DNA of 64,000 nt from VAZQ01 sp963739175 (GTDB lineage Bacteria > Pseudomonadota > Alphaproteobacteria > Rhizobiales > Xanthobacteraceae), in the NCBI GenBank assembly GCA_963739175.1, contig CAVTZH010000010.1, positions 105,001-169,000 of the forward strand. The letters are read 5' to 3'. This document shows, piece after piece, positions 18,118 to 27,100 of the stretch; position 1 is the first letter of the stretch; every line of letters begins with the position of its first letter. Both the position numbers and the translations under genes were made by a program. Under the pieces are notes generated by a model that was not told the DNA's origin, made no database searches, and saw nothing but the letters and a program-made list of their open reading frames with translations.

Positions 18118-18486
18118 ATGTTCGGACGTTCGGCTGCTGGTACCTGGGACGCCTCAAAGCGCGACGAAGCGCGCGTGCGCCGCGGCTTCTGGCCGAAGCT
18201 GAAGCGCGTCGCGGCGAAGCTGCCGTTCGCGGAGGACCTGCTGGCGGCCTACTATGCCGCCTTCGACCGTCAGACGCCGCTGCAGGTGAAGGCGGCGCTT
18301 CTTGGCGCGCTCGCCTATTTCGTGCTGCCGGTGGATGCGATGCCCGACATCCTGCCGATGCTCGGCTACACCGACGACGCCCTGGTGCTGGTGACGGCGC
18401 TGCGCATGGTGTCCGGCCATATCCGCGACGAGCACCGCGAAGCCGCGCGCGACGCGCTGGCGCGCAACCTCAACGACGTCCGATAG
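18118..18486 (+). CDS. YkvA/DUF1232 family protein
   Basis: The protein is about 122 residues, starting at ATG 18118 behind GGGAGGTTGCC; the open frame begins earlier, at 18097. The DUF1232 core is visible: VKAALLGALAYFVLPVDAMPDILPMLGYTDDALV, a hydrophobic hairpin with a conserved P-x-D-x-I-P pattern. The family is membrane-associated and of unknown function. It lies 66 bases after phhB and 13 bases before the TPR protein gene on the same strand. Confidence 0.9.
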   Translation: MFGRSAAGTWDASKRDEARVRRGFWPKLKRVAAKLPFAEDLLAAYYAAFDRQTPLQVKAALLGALAYFVLPVDAMPDILPMLGYTDDALVLVTALRMVSGHIRDEHREAARDALARNLNDVR

Positions 18487-18498
18487 TCGCCGCGCGCG

Positions 18499-20178
18499 AT
18501 GGCGGCTCCCGACCTGCGCACGCCGGAGGCTCTCGCCCGCGCGGTCGATGAGGCCGCCGATCACTACCGGCAGGGCCGGCTCGACGATGCCGACAAGGTC
18601 TGCGCGCGCGTGCTGAAGGCGGCGCCCGACTGGTTCGACGCGCTGCACCTTGCGGGCCTCGTGAAGCTCGAAGCCGGCAAGGCCGCCGCCGCGCAGGGGC
18701 TGCTCGCCAAGGCGCTCAAGCTCAATCCCAACGCGGCGCCGGTGCTCGCCAATCTCGGCCGTGCGCTCTCCGCGCTCAACCGTGACGACGAGGCGATGGC
18801 GTCGCTCGACCAGGCGCTGGCGATTGCGCCGGACAGCTTCGACGCCGTCAACATCCGCGGCCACGTGCTGCTCAAGCTCAAGCGTGCGCCCGAAGCGGTC
18901 GCGGCGTTCGAGCGCGTGCTGGCGCTCGAGCCGCGCTTCCTCGGGGCGCGCGCCAATCTCGGCAATGCGCTGGCGCAGCTCGGCCGCTTCGAGGAGGCGC
19001 TGGCGCAATACGACGCGCTGCTCGCGGCGCATCCCGGGCATCCCGAGATCCTGGTCAATCGCGGCAGCGCGCTGTCCGGCCTCGGCCGGCTGGAGGAGGC
19101 GCTTGCGGCCTACGACGGCGCGCTCGCGCAGCGCGCCGACTACGGCAAGGCGCGCATCGGCCGCGGCGCCACGCTCGCGGCGCTCAACCGCCATCAGGAG
19201 GCGCTCAAGGAATACGCGACCGCGCTCGCCGCCGACAAAGGCAATGCCGACATCCAGCACAACGAGGCGCTCTCGCTGCTCACGCTCGGCGACTACCGCG
19301 GCGGCTTCCCGAAATACGAGGCGCGCTGGCAGCGCGCCGGCATGCCGCGCCGCAAGAGCCTCGGCAAGCCGCTCTGGCTCGGCGAGTATCCGCTCGCGCG
19401 CAAGACCATCCTGGTGCATGCCGAGCAGGGGCTCGGTGATGTCATCCAGTTCGCGCGCTATGTGCCGCAGCTTGCGCGCGGCGGCGCCAAGGTGGTGATG
19501 GAGGTGCATCGCGAGCTCGTCGCGCTGCTGTCGCGCCTCGACGGCGTCGCCAACGTCGTCGGCCGTGGCGATGCGCTGCCGGCCTACGACGTGCATTGCC
19601 CGGTCGGCAGCTTGCCGCTGGCGCTGCGCACCGACGTTGCGACCATTCCCGGCAACGTGCCCTATCTCGCGGCCATCGATGAGCGCGTCGAGAAATGGCG
19701 CGCGCGCATCGGCCAGCTGCCGTCGCCGCGCATCGCCGTCGCCTGGTCGGGCAGTGCCGACCACGCCAACGACCGCAACCGCTCGATCGCGTTCGAGCGC
19801 CTGGCGCCATTGTTTGCAGGGCAGGGGAGCTTCGTCAGCATCCAGCGCGAACTGCGCGAGGGCGATGCCGATGCGCTGGCGCGGCTGCCCAACGTGACCC
19901 ATGTCGGCGACGCGCTTGCCGATTTCGACGACACCGCCGCGGTCATGGCGCTCGCCGACCTCGTGATCTCGGTCGACACCTCGGTGGTGCACCTCGCCGG
20001 CGCCATGGCGCGGCCGGTATGGGTGCTGCTGCCGTTCCAGCCGGACTGGCGCTGGCTGCTCGATCGCGAGGACACGCCCTGGTATCCGACCGCGCGGCTG
20101 TTCCGTCAGCCAAAGGCCGGCGATTGGGAGAGCGTGATTGCGCGGGTGAGCGACGCGCTATCGCGCGGCGTTTCGTAG
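18499..20178 (+). CDS. TPR-repeat protein with C-terminal glycosyltransferase-9-like domain
   Basis: The first ~270 of 559 residues are successive 34-residue TPR units (for example ALAALNRHQEALKEYATALA), a protein-protein scaffold. The rest resembles the glycosyltransferase family 9 / heptosyltransferase fold: KTILVHAEQGLGDVIQFARY, PRIAVAWSGSADHANDRNRS and DLVISVDTSVVHLAGAMARP. Such proteins are common in alphaproteobacteria and may glycosylate surface proteins or polysaccharides. The acceptor is unknown. It begins just after the DUF1232 gene. Confidence 0.9.
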   Translation: MAAPDLRTPEALARAVDEAADHYRQGRLDDADKVCARVLKAAPDWFDALHLAGLVKLEAGKAAAAQGLLAKALKLNPNAAPVLANLGRALSALNRDDEAMASLDQALAIAPDSFDAVNIRGHVLLKLKRAPEAVAAFERVLALEPRFLGARANLGNALAQLGRFEEALAQYDALLAAHPGHPEILVNRGSALSGLGRLEEALAAYDGALAQRADYGKARIGRGATLAALNRHQEALKEYATALAADKGNADIQHNEALSLLTLGDYRGGFPKYEARWQRAGMPRRKSLGKPLWLGEYPLARKTILVHAEQGLGDVIQFARYVPQLARGGAKVVMEVHRELVALLSRLDGVANVVGRGDALPAYDVHCPVGSLPLALRTDVATIPGNVPYLAAIDERVEKWRARIGQLPSPRIAVAWSGSADHANDRNRSIAFERLAPLFAGQGSFVSIQRELREGDADALARLPNVTHVGDALADFDDTAAVMALADLVISVDTSVVHLAGAMARPVWVLLPFQPDWRWLLDREDTPWYPTARLFRQPKAGDWESVIARVSDALSRGVS

Positions 20179-20377
20179 GGTGGGCGTAAAGGGCGTTTAC
20201 GCCCGTCTTCGACGGGCTATGGGCGCGGTCTACAAACGCAGATCGTGCCACACAAACCGTCGCAGCGCCGTGCCCACCAAGGCATTCCAGTGACTTCAAA
20301 TGTCATGGTGGGCACGGCGCTGCGTCTTGCTGGGTGCGAGGCGTGTGCGTGTGGACCGCACCTTTGCCCACCCTACA
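20175..20377. repeat. Complex inverted-repeat unit carrying nested palindromic unit, copy B (20189-20221)
   Basis: Outer arms GTAGGGTGGGC (20175) and GCCCACCCTAC (ending 20376) enclose a second, perfect 19-bp inverted repeat at 20261-20279 and 20306-20324. The left outer arm is interrupted by a copy of the nested unit (AAGGGCGTTTACGCCC...GGGCTATG). The right arm, read in reverse, has only AAAG at that point and so gives the unfilled state. The left arm starts at the stop of the TPR gene. Confidence 0.8.
20261..20324. repeat. Perfect 19-bp inverted repeat with 26-base loop
   Basis: Arms CGCAGCGCCGTGCCCACCA (20261-20279) and TGGTGGGCACGGCGCTGCG (20306-20324) pair perfectly. Transcribed, this would be a very stable hairpin. 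No T-run follows it on either strand, so it is not a classical terminator. Confidence 0.85.
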
Positions 20378-20395
20378 AGCTCAAAGACCCAAATG

Positions 20396-20423
20396 AAGAA
20401 AAGGGCACCCCGTTGCCAGGGTA
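20396..20423 (-). terminator. Intrinsic terminator of the structured RNA
   Basis: On the minus strand AAGGGTACCC pairs fully (one G-T) with GGGGTGCCCTT around a short loop and runs into TTTTCTT. It is the strongest intrinsic terminator noticed in the window. Confidence 0.8.
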
Positions 20424-20664
20424 CCCTTTCCTCAGATCAGCCGCGCAGCACGGCGGTCACCGAACCAGCTTCGGATTCGCGAGCACCCAATGCCAACTCA
20501 GTAAGTCGTACCGCACAACTCGATGGCTTCGAGAACTTAGCAGTTCGCCCTTGCGGGCATTCCACCGTTATTCCCGGCACGAGCAGCCCCTTGCGAAACC
20601 GACATCGTGCTTTAGGCCAACTGGCTGGGAGCTAGAGCCTTGTCTCCCAACCGATCCGGCTCTG
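20396..20664 (-). ncRNA. Unassigned structured RNA (~269 nt) with 5' pseudoknot
   Basis: A minus-strand promoter and an intrinsic terminator bracket about 269 bases with no convincing coding frame. The predicted 5' end AGAGCC (20663-20658) pairs exactly with GGCTCT (20639-20634). That segment lies in the loop of a 9-bp hairpin, GGTTGGGAG (20652-20644) with CTCCCAGCC (20631-20623), giving an H-type pseudoknot. More helices follow: GCACGA / TCGTGC, GCCC-GCAA-GGGC with a GNRA-type loop, GAACT-GCTA-AGTTC and CCGAA-GCTGG-TTCGG. It lacks the tmRNA tag, RNase P, SRP and tRNA-like signatures I know. It lies between a plus-strand gene and a minus-strand oxidoreductase gene as a free-standing unit. Confidence 0.65.
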
Positions 20665-20670
20665 AGGTCG

Positions 20671-20698
20671 AGAATACCCGCGCCCGCCGCGCGTTCAA
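20671..20698 (-). promoter_or_regulatory. Sigma-70-type promoter of the structured RNA
   Basis: On the minus strand TTGAAC (20698-20693) and TATTCT (20676-20671) are separated by 16 bases. Counting seven bases on places transcription start at about 20664, immediately before the first pseudoknot stem. Confidence 0.65.
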
Positions 20699-20831
20699 GT
20701 AAAGGCGAAGGAAAGGCAAAAGAAGTCCACGTAATCCACACCGGCAGCGATGCTGACATATTATTTCGCTTGTTATTTTTGTTGCCGGATTTTGCTGGCT
20801 GGCACGGGCGCATATCGCGCTGCGCCATGCT

Positions 20832-21806
20832 CTAGGGCCGCACGATCACCTTGCCCATGGCGCGGCGTTCGGACAGCGACTTCAGCGCCTGCGGGAATTC
20901 CTCCAGCGGATAGGCATGGTCGACATGGCAGGAAAGCTTGCCGTCGGCCGCGAGTTGCGCGAGCTCGACGATCGAATCGCGATACGCCTTGGGCTCGCGC
21001 CGCACCCAGTCGCCGAAATAGACGCCGAGCACTGCGCAGCCCTTGAGCAGCGTGAGATTGAGCGGCAGCTTCGGAATCTCGCCGGCGGCGAATCCGACCA
21101 CCAAATGCCGCCCCTTCCACGCAATCGCGCGCAGCGCCGCCTCGCTGTAGCGGTCGCCGATCGGATCGAAGATCACGTCGATGCCGTGCGCGCCGCCGAG
21201 GCGCTTGAGCGCGTCGCGCAAATCCTCGGTGGTGTAGTTCACGGTTTCGTCGGCGCCGTGCGCACGCGCGAACGCGCATTTTTCGTCGGTCGAGGCGCAG
21301 GCGATGACGCGCGCGCCCATCAGCTTGCCGAGCTCCACCGCCGCGACACCGACGCCGCCGGCGGCGCCGAGCACCGCGAGCGTCTCGCCACGTTGCATCT
21401 GCGCGCGGTCGCGCAGCGCATGGATCGCGGTGCCGTAGATGACGGTGAGCGCCGCCGCGCGGTCGAAGTCGAGGTCGCTGTCGTATTTGATCAGCTTGTC
21501 CACCGGCACCGCCATGCGCTCGCGCGCGGCGCCATGGGTGACGTAGCCGATCACGCGATCGCCCGGCGCGAAGCCCGTGACGCCCGCGCCGATGCTCTCG
21601 ACCACGCCGGCGAATTCGCCGCCGGGCGAGAACGGCAACGGCGGCTGCTTCTGGTAGCGGCCGGCGATGATGAGCGTGTCGTAGAAGTTCAGGCCGACCG
21701 CCTTCACCCGCGTGACTACCTCGCCGGGGCCGGCGACAGTTTCGGGGAGGTCTGCGAAGACGAGGTCATCGGCGGCGCCGAATCGGGTACAGAGGATGGC
21801 TTTCAC
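20832..21806 (-). CDS. NADPH:quinone oxidoreductase family protein (zinc-independent MDR)
   Basis: The 324-residue medium-chain dehydrogenase/reductase starts at GTG 21806 (MKAILCTRFGAADDLVFADL); longer frames begin in unrelated sequence. It shows the quinone-reductase pattern VKAVGLNFYDTLI and PFSPGGEFAGVVESIGAGV, and the nucleotide-binding AVLGAAGGVGVAAVELGK. It lacks the structural zinc cysteines of alcohol dehydrogenases. It reduces quinones or enones with NADPH; the exact substrate is open. It is the minus-strand gene next to the structured RNA. Confidence 0.9.
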   Translation of the reverse strand: MKAILCTRFGAADDLVFADLPETVAGPGEVVTRVKAVGLNFYDTLIIAGRYQKQPPLPFSPGGEFAGVVESIGAGVTGFAPGDRVIGYVTHGAARERMAVPVDKLIKYDSDLDFDRAAALTVIYGTAIHALRDRAQMQRGETLAVLGAAGGVGVAAVELGKLMGARVIACASTDEKCAFARAHGADETVNYTTEDLRDALKRLGGAHGIDVIFDPIGDRYSEAALRAIAWKGRHLVVGFAAGEIPKLPLNLTLLKGCAVLGVYFGDWVRREPKAYRDSIVELAQLAADGKLSCHVDHAYPLEEFPQALKSLSERRAMGKVIVRP

Positions 21807-21937
21807 GGGGTGAGTTCGGTGTCCTTGAGGATTGGTGCGGCGTTCTAGCACGGCGCGGCGGTGGTGGCGCACCGCCTTCACATTGTCGAATTCGCCAACT
21901 AATCCGTGGCTTGGAGAGGTCCGAGGGAGGCCGGCCG

Positions 21938-22495
21938 ATGCAACGTTCCCCGCGCATGATCACGGTTCTCGCCGCCGCGCTGGCGGTGTCGACGGTCGCG
22001 CTGGCGGAACAGAGCAAGCAGGGCGGCCAGAAGACCGCGGCCGCGGCCGCCGCCGCGCAGCCGACCCTGCTCGGCCAGTACGCCGACTGGGGCGCCTACA
22101 CCGCGACCCCCGAGGGCAAGAAGGTCTGCTTCACGCTGGCCAAGCCGAAGTCCTCGACCACCAATCCTGCCGGCCGCAAGCGCGACCCGGCCTATGTCTT
22201 CATCTCCACCCGCCCGGCCGAGAACGTGCGCAACGAGATCTCGGCCATCGTCGGCTATCCGATCAAGGGGGATGCCACCGCCGAGGTCGGCACCACCAAG
22301 TTCGCGATGTACACCCAGAATGACGGCGCCTGGATCAAGAACGTTGCCGAGGAGGCGCGCCTGATCGACGCCATGCGCAAGGGCGCCGACCTGACCGTCA
22401 AGGGCACGTCGACCCGCGGCACGAGCTCGAGCGATACCTATTCGCTCAAGGGCCTCGTCCAGGCGTTGGATCGCGTCGCGCAGGAGTGCAAATAG
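21938..22495 (+). CDS. Invasion-associated locus B (IalB)-like secreted protein
   Basis: The 185-residue protein starts at ATG 21938 behind GGGAGGCC and has a signal peptide ending at VALAEQ. The body has the IalB-like pattern: a W-x-A-Y-x-A start after a spacer rich in Ala, KKVCFTLAKPKSS, DPAYVFISTRPAENV and IVGYPIKGDATAEVG, with a final Cys (AQECK). The family is periplasmic and widespread in Hyphomicrobiales; most members have no proven role in invasion. Confidence 0.8.
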   Translation: MQRSPRMITVLAAALAVSTVALAEQSKQGGQKTAAAAAAAQPTLLGQYADWGAYTATPEGKKVCFTLAKPKSSTTNPAGRKRDPAYVFISTRPAENVRNEISAIVGYPIKGDATAEVGTTKFAMYTQNDGAWIKNVAEEARLIDAMRKGADLTVKGTSTRGTSSSDTYSLKGLVQALDRVAQECK

Positions 22496-22548
22496 CGCTT
22501 CTTTAATTTCTTTAATATTGCCCCAACTGGAGCGGCACCGGTGGTGCG

Positions 22549-22664
22549 CTCCCTCCCCCCTTGTGGGGGAGGGTTGGGGAGGGGGGTGGTTGTTGGGTTT
22601 CGCAATCCGTCAAACAACTGCGACCCCCACCCCTAGCCCCTCCCCACAAGGGGGAGGGGAACAG
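22549..22664. repeat. BIME-like inverted repeat (CTCCCTCCCCCCTTGTGGGG family)
   Basis: Two facing GC-rich palindromes, GCTCCCTCCCCCCTTGTGGG at the left and its near mirror CCTCCCCACAAGGGGGAGG at the right, flank about 45 bases of spacer. Near-identical units lie at 42869-42983 and, interrupted by the nested element, at 40349-40491. This copy separates the IalB-like gene from rlmN. Confidence 0.85.
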
Positions 22665-22756
22665 CACCGAATATGTTGCGGCTTCTCGTATCTCAATTCT
22701 CAATCGTTTCCCGACCATCGTTTGTCTTGCGCGCCCCGGCGGCCTATCTATGCCCC

Positions 22757-23978
22757 ATGAGCGCCACCCCGCAAACCAACCCCTTCGTCGAGAAGGCGCC
22801 GCTTGAGCTCTACGTAGCGCCGGCGATGCCGTCGCTGGTGGGGCTGACGCGCGCCGAGCTGGCCGACGCGCTCGGCGAGGCCGGCGTCCCCGAGCAGCAG
22901 CGCAAGATGCGCGTGCAGCAGCTCTGGCACTGGATCTATGTGCGCGGCGCGCGCGACTTCGACGCCATGACCAGCGTCTCGAAGGAATTGCGCGCGGCGC
23001 TCAAGCAGCGCTTCACGCTGGCGCGGCCGGAGGTGGTGGCGGAGCAGGTGTCGGCCGACGGCACCCGCAAGTGGCTGCTGCGCCTGCCCGGCGAAAGCGG
23101 CGAGCGGCCGCACGAGGTCGAGTGCGTCTACATCCCCGAGACCGACCGCGGCACGCTCTGCCTCTCGAGCCAGGTCGGCTGCACGCTCACCTGCTCGTTC
23201 TGCCACACCGGCACGCAGCGGCTGGTGCGCAACCTCACCGCCGGCGAGATCGTCGGCCAGGTGATGGTCGCGCGCGACCGGCTCGGCGAATGGCTGGGCG
23301 CGGAGCGGCTCAAGGAGCCGGGACTGCCGACCGAAGGCGAGCGCTTCATTTCCAACATCGTGATGATGGGCATGGGCGAGCCGCTCTACAATTTCGACGC
23401 GGTGCGCGACGCCATCGGCGTCATCGCCGACGGCGACGGGCTCTCGCATCTCCAAGCGCCGCATCACGCTCTCGACCTCGGGCGTGGTGCCGATGATCAC
23501 GCGCGCCGGCGACGAGATCGGCTCGATGCTCGCGGTATCGCTGCATGCGGTGCGCGACGAATTGCGCAACGAGCTGGTGCCGCTCAACCGCAAATATCCG
23601 ATCGCCGAACTGCTCGACGCCTGCCGCAACTATCCCGGGCTCTCCAATGCGCGGCGCATCACCTTCGAATATGTGATGCTGAAGGGCGTCAACGATTCCA
23701 TCGAGGACGCCAAGGCGCTGGTCCGGCTGCTCAAGGGCATCCCGGCCAAGATCAATCTCATCCCGTTCAATCCGTGGCCCGGCTCGACATACGAATGCTC
23801 GGACTGGGAGCAGATCGAGAAATTCTCCGAGGTCGTGTTCAACGCCGGCTACGCCTCGCCGGTGCGCACGCCGCGCGGCCGCGACATCCTCGCCGCCTGC
23901 GGCCAGCTCAAGAGCGCGACCGAGAAGCTCTCCGCGCGCGAGCGCATGGCGCTGCGCGCGATGGTGATGACCGACTAG
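22757..23978 (+). CDS. rlmN: Dual-specificity 23S rRNA/tRNA adenosine C2-methyltransferase RlmN, frameshifted
   Basis: RlmN is a radical-SAM enzyme that makes 2-methyladenosine at 23S A2503 and in tRNAs. The cluster motif CTLTCSFCHTG (CxxxCxxC), the MGMGEPLYNF motif, and the C-terminal catalytic Cys in ILAACGQL are all present. The protein is split over two frames. The first reads from ATG 22757 to GDGLS near 23446, and the second resumes with ISKRRITLSTSGVVPMITRA through to 23978. Deleting one C near 23447 (CTCTCGCATC) restores an uninterrupted protein of about 406 residues. Because the enzyme is conserved on both sides of the shift, a base-calling error is more likely than gene death. Confidence 0.92.
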
Positions 23979-23990
23979 CGCGGACACGCG

Positions 23991-24472
23991 ATGGAAAACC
24001 TCATCCGTCTGCTGATGCGCTTCCTGCTGGTGCCGCTCGGCTATCTTGCCGCGGCGATTGCCGCCACGAGCGTGGTCCTGATTGGCTGGTCGTCGTTCGC
24101 GGACGCGGGCGCAGGTTCCCATAGTGAAGTAGCCGCGGTGCTGGGTCTTGTCATCGCCGGACCGATCCTCCTGATGCTCATGCTCGCTAGTTTCTTGCTG
24201 CCGGCGTCAATCGGAATCCTGATCTCGGAAGCTTTCGCCATTCGCTCGTGGGTCTTCCATGTGCTCAATGGCATCGTGTCGATCTGGGTTGGCTGGCAGC
24301 TCTTTGGCAATGCAACGGCACCGGCGTGCCGCTCGATCAGCCGCTGGTGGTGGTCGCCGCCGGCATCGCCGGCGGCTTCGCCTATTGGGCGGTGGCCGGC
24401 TTCAGCGCGGGCTTCTACAAGCCGATTTTCCGCAGCAATCCGCCGCCGTCGGTGCCCGCAACGACCCAATAG
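23991..24472 (+). CDS. Small multi-pass membrane protein, frameshifted
   Basis: The first frame (from ATG 23991) encodes two to three hydrophobic helices up to IVSIWVGWQLFGN near residue 107. The second frame then supplies GTGVPLDQPLVVVAAGIAGG and FAYWAVAGFSAGFYKPIF, ending at 24472. A single missing base around 24311-24320 explains the break. The joined protein would be about 160 residues with four membrane segments. Family unknown. It starts 13 bases after the rlmN stop and may be co-transcribed. Confidence 0.65.
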
Positions 24473-24568
24473 CTGCGCTAATTTGCGTTGAACATGCCGG
24501 TTCCCGCGGCGAAATCCGTTTCATGTCGCACGCCGATGCGGTAAAAAGGACGGGAACGGGGTGGGGCC

Positions 24569-24745
24569 ATGTCCGAGCGTAAAAATACCTCCGCGCGCAC
24601 CGCATTGTGCCGGGCCATTGGCGTGCTGCTTTTGGCGGCGACCGCGGCCGCCTGCGACAAGTGCGGCGATTTCGTCCCGCCGATCAGCCTCATGGGCGAT
24701 ACGCAGCCGGAAGCCTGCCGGGATCAGGCGCCGAAGCTGCGCTGA
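24569..24745 (+). CDS. Small secreted/lipoprotein-like protein (58 aa)
   Basis: ATG 24569 opens a 58-residue frame beginning MSERKNTSARTALCRAIGVL. A hydrophobic segment LLLAATAAAC with a lipobox-like LAATAAAC follows, then a Cys-containing tail DKCGDFVPPISLMGDTQPEA. A GGGGTGGGG purine tract precedes the start. The pattern of basic start, hydrophobic segment and Cys suggests an exported, possibly lipid-anchored protein. Function unknown. Confidence 0.65.
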   Translation: MSERKNTSARTALCRAIGVLLLAATAAACDKCGDFVPPISLMGDTQPEACRDQAPKLR

Positions 24746-24787
24746 ACCGCTACACTCGCCGGCGCCTTTGTGCGACATAGTCCCGAT

Positions 24788-26304
24788 ATGACCTCGCTCG
24801 CCGACACTGCGCCGCGCAGCCTGACCGAACGTCGTTTTGCGGTCTGCCTGCTCATCCTCGTGGCGCTGACCGTCGTCCGCCTGATCGGGCTCACCTATTC
24901 CGAGGTCGATCTGTTCTTCGACGAATCGCAGTACTGGGCGTGGTCGCGCGAGCTTGCGTTCGGTTACTTCTCGAAGCCGCCGCTGCTCGCCTGGGTGATC
25001 GCGGGCGCTGAAGCGATCTGCGGCTCCGCCGAAGCCTGCATCCGCGCGCCGTCGCCGGTGCTCTATCTCGGCTCGTGTCTGGTCAGCTACGCCATCGCCA
25101 AGGCGCTCTACGATGAGGCGACGGCGTTCTGGGCCGCGCTGCTGTTCGCCTTCACCGCCGGCGTCGCGTTCTCGAGCCGCATCATCTCGACCGACGTGCC
25201 GATGCTGTTCTTCTGGGCGCTCGCGCTGCTCGCCTATGTGAAGCTGCTGCAGGGCGGCGACTGGCGCTGGGGCGTCGTGCTCGGCGTGTCGTTCGGGCTC
25301 GGCATGCTGGCGAAATACGCGATGATCTATTTCCTGCTCGGCATCGCCGCCGCGGCGGTGATCGATCGCGATGCGCGCGCGCTGCTGCGCTCGCGCGCGC
25401 TGTGGCTTGCCGCCGCGATCGCCGTCGCGCTGATCCTGCCGAATGCGATCTGGAACGCGCAGAACGGCTTCGTGACGCTGACGCATGTCGGCCACAACAT
25501 CCAGGGCGAGGGCGCCGCCTTCAATCCGCTGCGTGGGCTCGAATTCGTGGCGAGCCAGTTCGCCGTGTTCGGCCCGGTGACGTTCAGCGTGCTGCTGATC
25601 GTCTGTGTCCGCATGTTCAAGCCCGATATCGGCCGCGCCGACCGGCTGATGCTGTGCTTCGCGCTCCCGACGCTGGCGCTGGTGACGGTGACCGCCTTCG
25701 TCACCCGCGCCAACGCCAACTGGGCGGCGGCCGCGTTCATCTCCGCCAATATCCTGGTCGCCGCCGTGCTGGTGCGGCTACGCGGCCTGGCGCTGGATCG
25801 CGCTCAGCATCGCGATCGGCGTCGCCGCGCAGATCGTGCTGCATCGCCGCCGACGCCAATGCGCGCCGGCTGTCGATCCCGTGGCTCGCCAAGCCCGACG
25901 TCTATGCGCGCACCATGGGCTGGCGCGCGCTCGGCGAGGAGGTCGACAAGCTCGCGCGCGCGACCGGCGCCAGGACCGTCGCCGCGCAACAGCGCGACGT
26001 CGTCGCGTCGCTGCTCTATTACGCGCGCGACACCGGCCGGCCGGTGCTGTCATGGCCGGCGAGCGCAATTCCGAACCATCATTTCGACCTGACCCGGCGG
26101 CTGACGGCCGCGGCCCCCGGTCCCGTCCTTTTCATCTCGTCGTGCGGATCGGCGGAGCCCTTCCTGAAGCACTACCGCAACGTCGAGCCGCTTGGCCGCC
26201 TGGAGGCGCACACCGGCCCGACGTCGTCGCGCGGCTATTTCGCCTTCAAGCTCTCCGGCCCGGCCGGTGTCTCAGGCGACATCAGCCCGCTCACCGGATG
26301 CTGA
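24788..26304 (+). CDS. Glycosyltransferase family 39 (ArnT/PMT-like) membrane protein, frameshifted twice
   Basis: From ATG 24788 the protein reads as a GT39-type polyprenyl-phosphate sugar transferase. It has the acidic motif EVDLFFDESQYWAWSRE, FGYFSKPPLLAW, a second acidic site ISTDVPMLFFWA and about ten membrane helices. Near 25786 one extra C shifts the frame, the helix WIALSIAIGVAAQIVL reads in the second frame, and another extra C near 25839 shifts it again. The soluble end IAADANARRLSIPWLAKPDV continues to the stop at 26304. With both bases removed, the protein is about 505 residues. It is followed by a PAP2 phosphatase, a natural partner in lipid-linked sugar recycling. Confidence 0.85.
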
Positions 26305-26311
26305 TGCTCCG

Positions 26312-27085
26312 ATGAACCGAACGGGTCTCCTGATCGCTCTCGCCATCGCCGTGGTCGTGGGCACCGTATTCGCCATCTGGCCCGGGCTCGACCTCGCGCT
26401 CAGCGGCATCTTCTACGACGCCGCGAACCGCCGCTGGCGCGTGCTCGATACGCCGTCGGGCATCGTGCGCGACCTCGCGGGCTGGCTGATCGCGCTGGTC
26501 GCCGCGCCCGCCTTCGTCGCGCTCGTCGTCAAGCTCGTGCTGCCGAAGCGGCCGCTGCTGCTGCCCGGCCGCGCCGTCGTGCTGATGATCTCGACGCTTG
26601 CGCTCGGGCCCGGGCTCGCCGTCAACGTCATCCTGAAGGACAATTCCGGCCGCCCGCGCCCGATGTATGTCACCGAGTTCGGCGGGAAAGAGAAATTCCT
26701 GCCGTGGTGGGACCTGCGCGGCGACTGCAACAAGAACTGCTCGTTCGTGGCCGGCGAGTCGTCGGGCGCGTTCTGGACCATGGCGGGCGCCGCGGTGGCG
26801 CCGCCGCACTGGCGGGCGGCGGCCTACGGCGCCGCGATCGTCTTCGGCGCCGCGGTCGGCGTGCTGCGCATGTCGCTCGGCGGGCATTTCTTCACCGACG
26901 TCGTGTTCGGCGGCGTCGTGGTCTTCCTGGTGATCTGGCTGGTGCACGGGCTGCTCTACCGCTGGCGTTCGACGCGGCTCACCGACGCAGGCGTCGAGCA
27001 CGCGCTCGAACGGATCGCGACGCCCGGCTATGATGCGCTGATGCGCATTGCCGCGCGCCTCCGCGGCACCGCCCCGAAGAGCTAG
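26312..27085 (+). CDS. PAP2-family lipid phosphatase
   Basis: The 257-residue membrane protein starts at ATG 26312, eight bases after the GT39 gene. The three PAP2 motifs are present: KDNSGRPRP, GESSGAF and RMSLGGHFFTDVVFGG, whose His is the catalytic nucleophile. By family, it dephosphorylates undecaprenyl pyrophosphate, phosphatidate or a similar lipid. The overlap-like spacing with the GT39 gene suggests one operon for modifying envelope lipids, for example lipid A. Confidence 0.92.
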   Translation: MNRTGLLIALAIAVVVGTVFAIWPGLDLALSGIFYDAANRRWRVLDTPSGIVRDLAGWLIALVAAPAFVALVVKLVLPKRPLLLPGRAVVLMISTLALGPGLAVNVILKDNSGRPRPMYVTEFGGKEKFLPWWDLRGDCNKNCSFVAGESSGAFWTMAGAAVAPPHWRAAAYGAAIVFGAAVGVLRMSLGGHFFTDVVFGGVVVFLVIWLVHGLLYRWRSTRLTDAGVEHALERIATPGYDALMRIAARLRGTAPKS

Positions 27086-27100
27086 ATCAGGAGACCTTGC

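Noticed and set aside
20396..20664. Structured RNA considered as a two-piece tmRNA, RNase P, SRP or 6S RNA
   Set aside because: No tag frame of the A-N-D-N type, no T-arm with CCA, no RNase P or SRP core sequences, and no 6S-like end-to-end pairing were found. Left unassigned.
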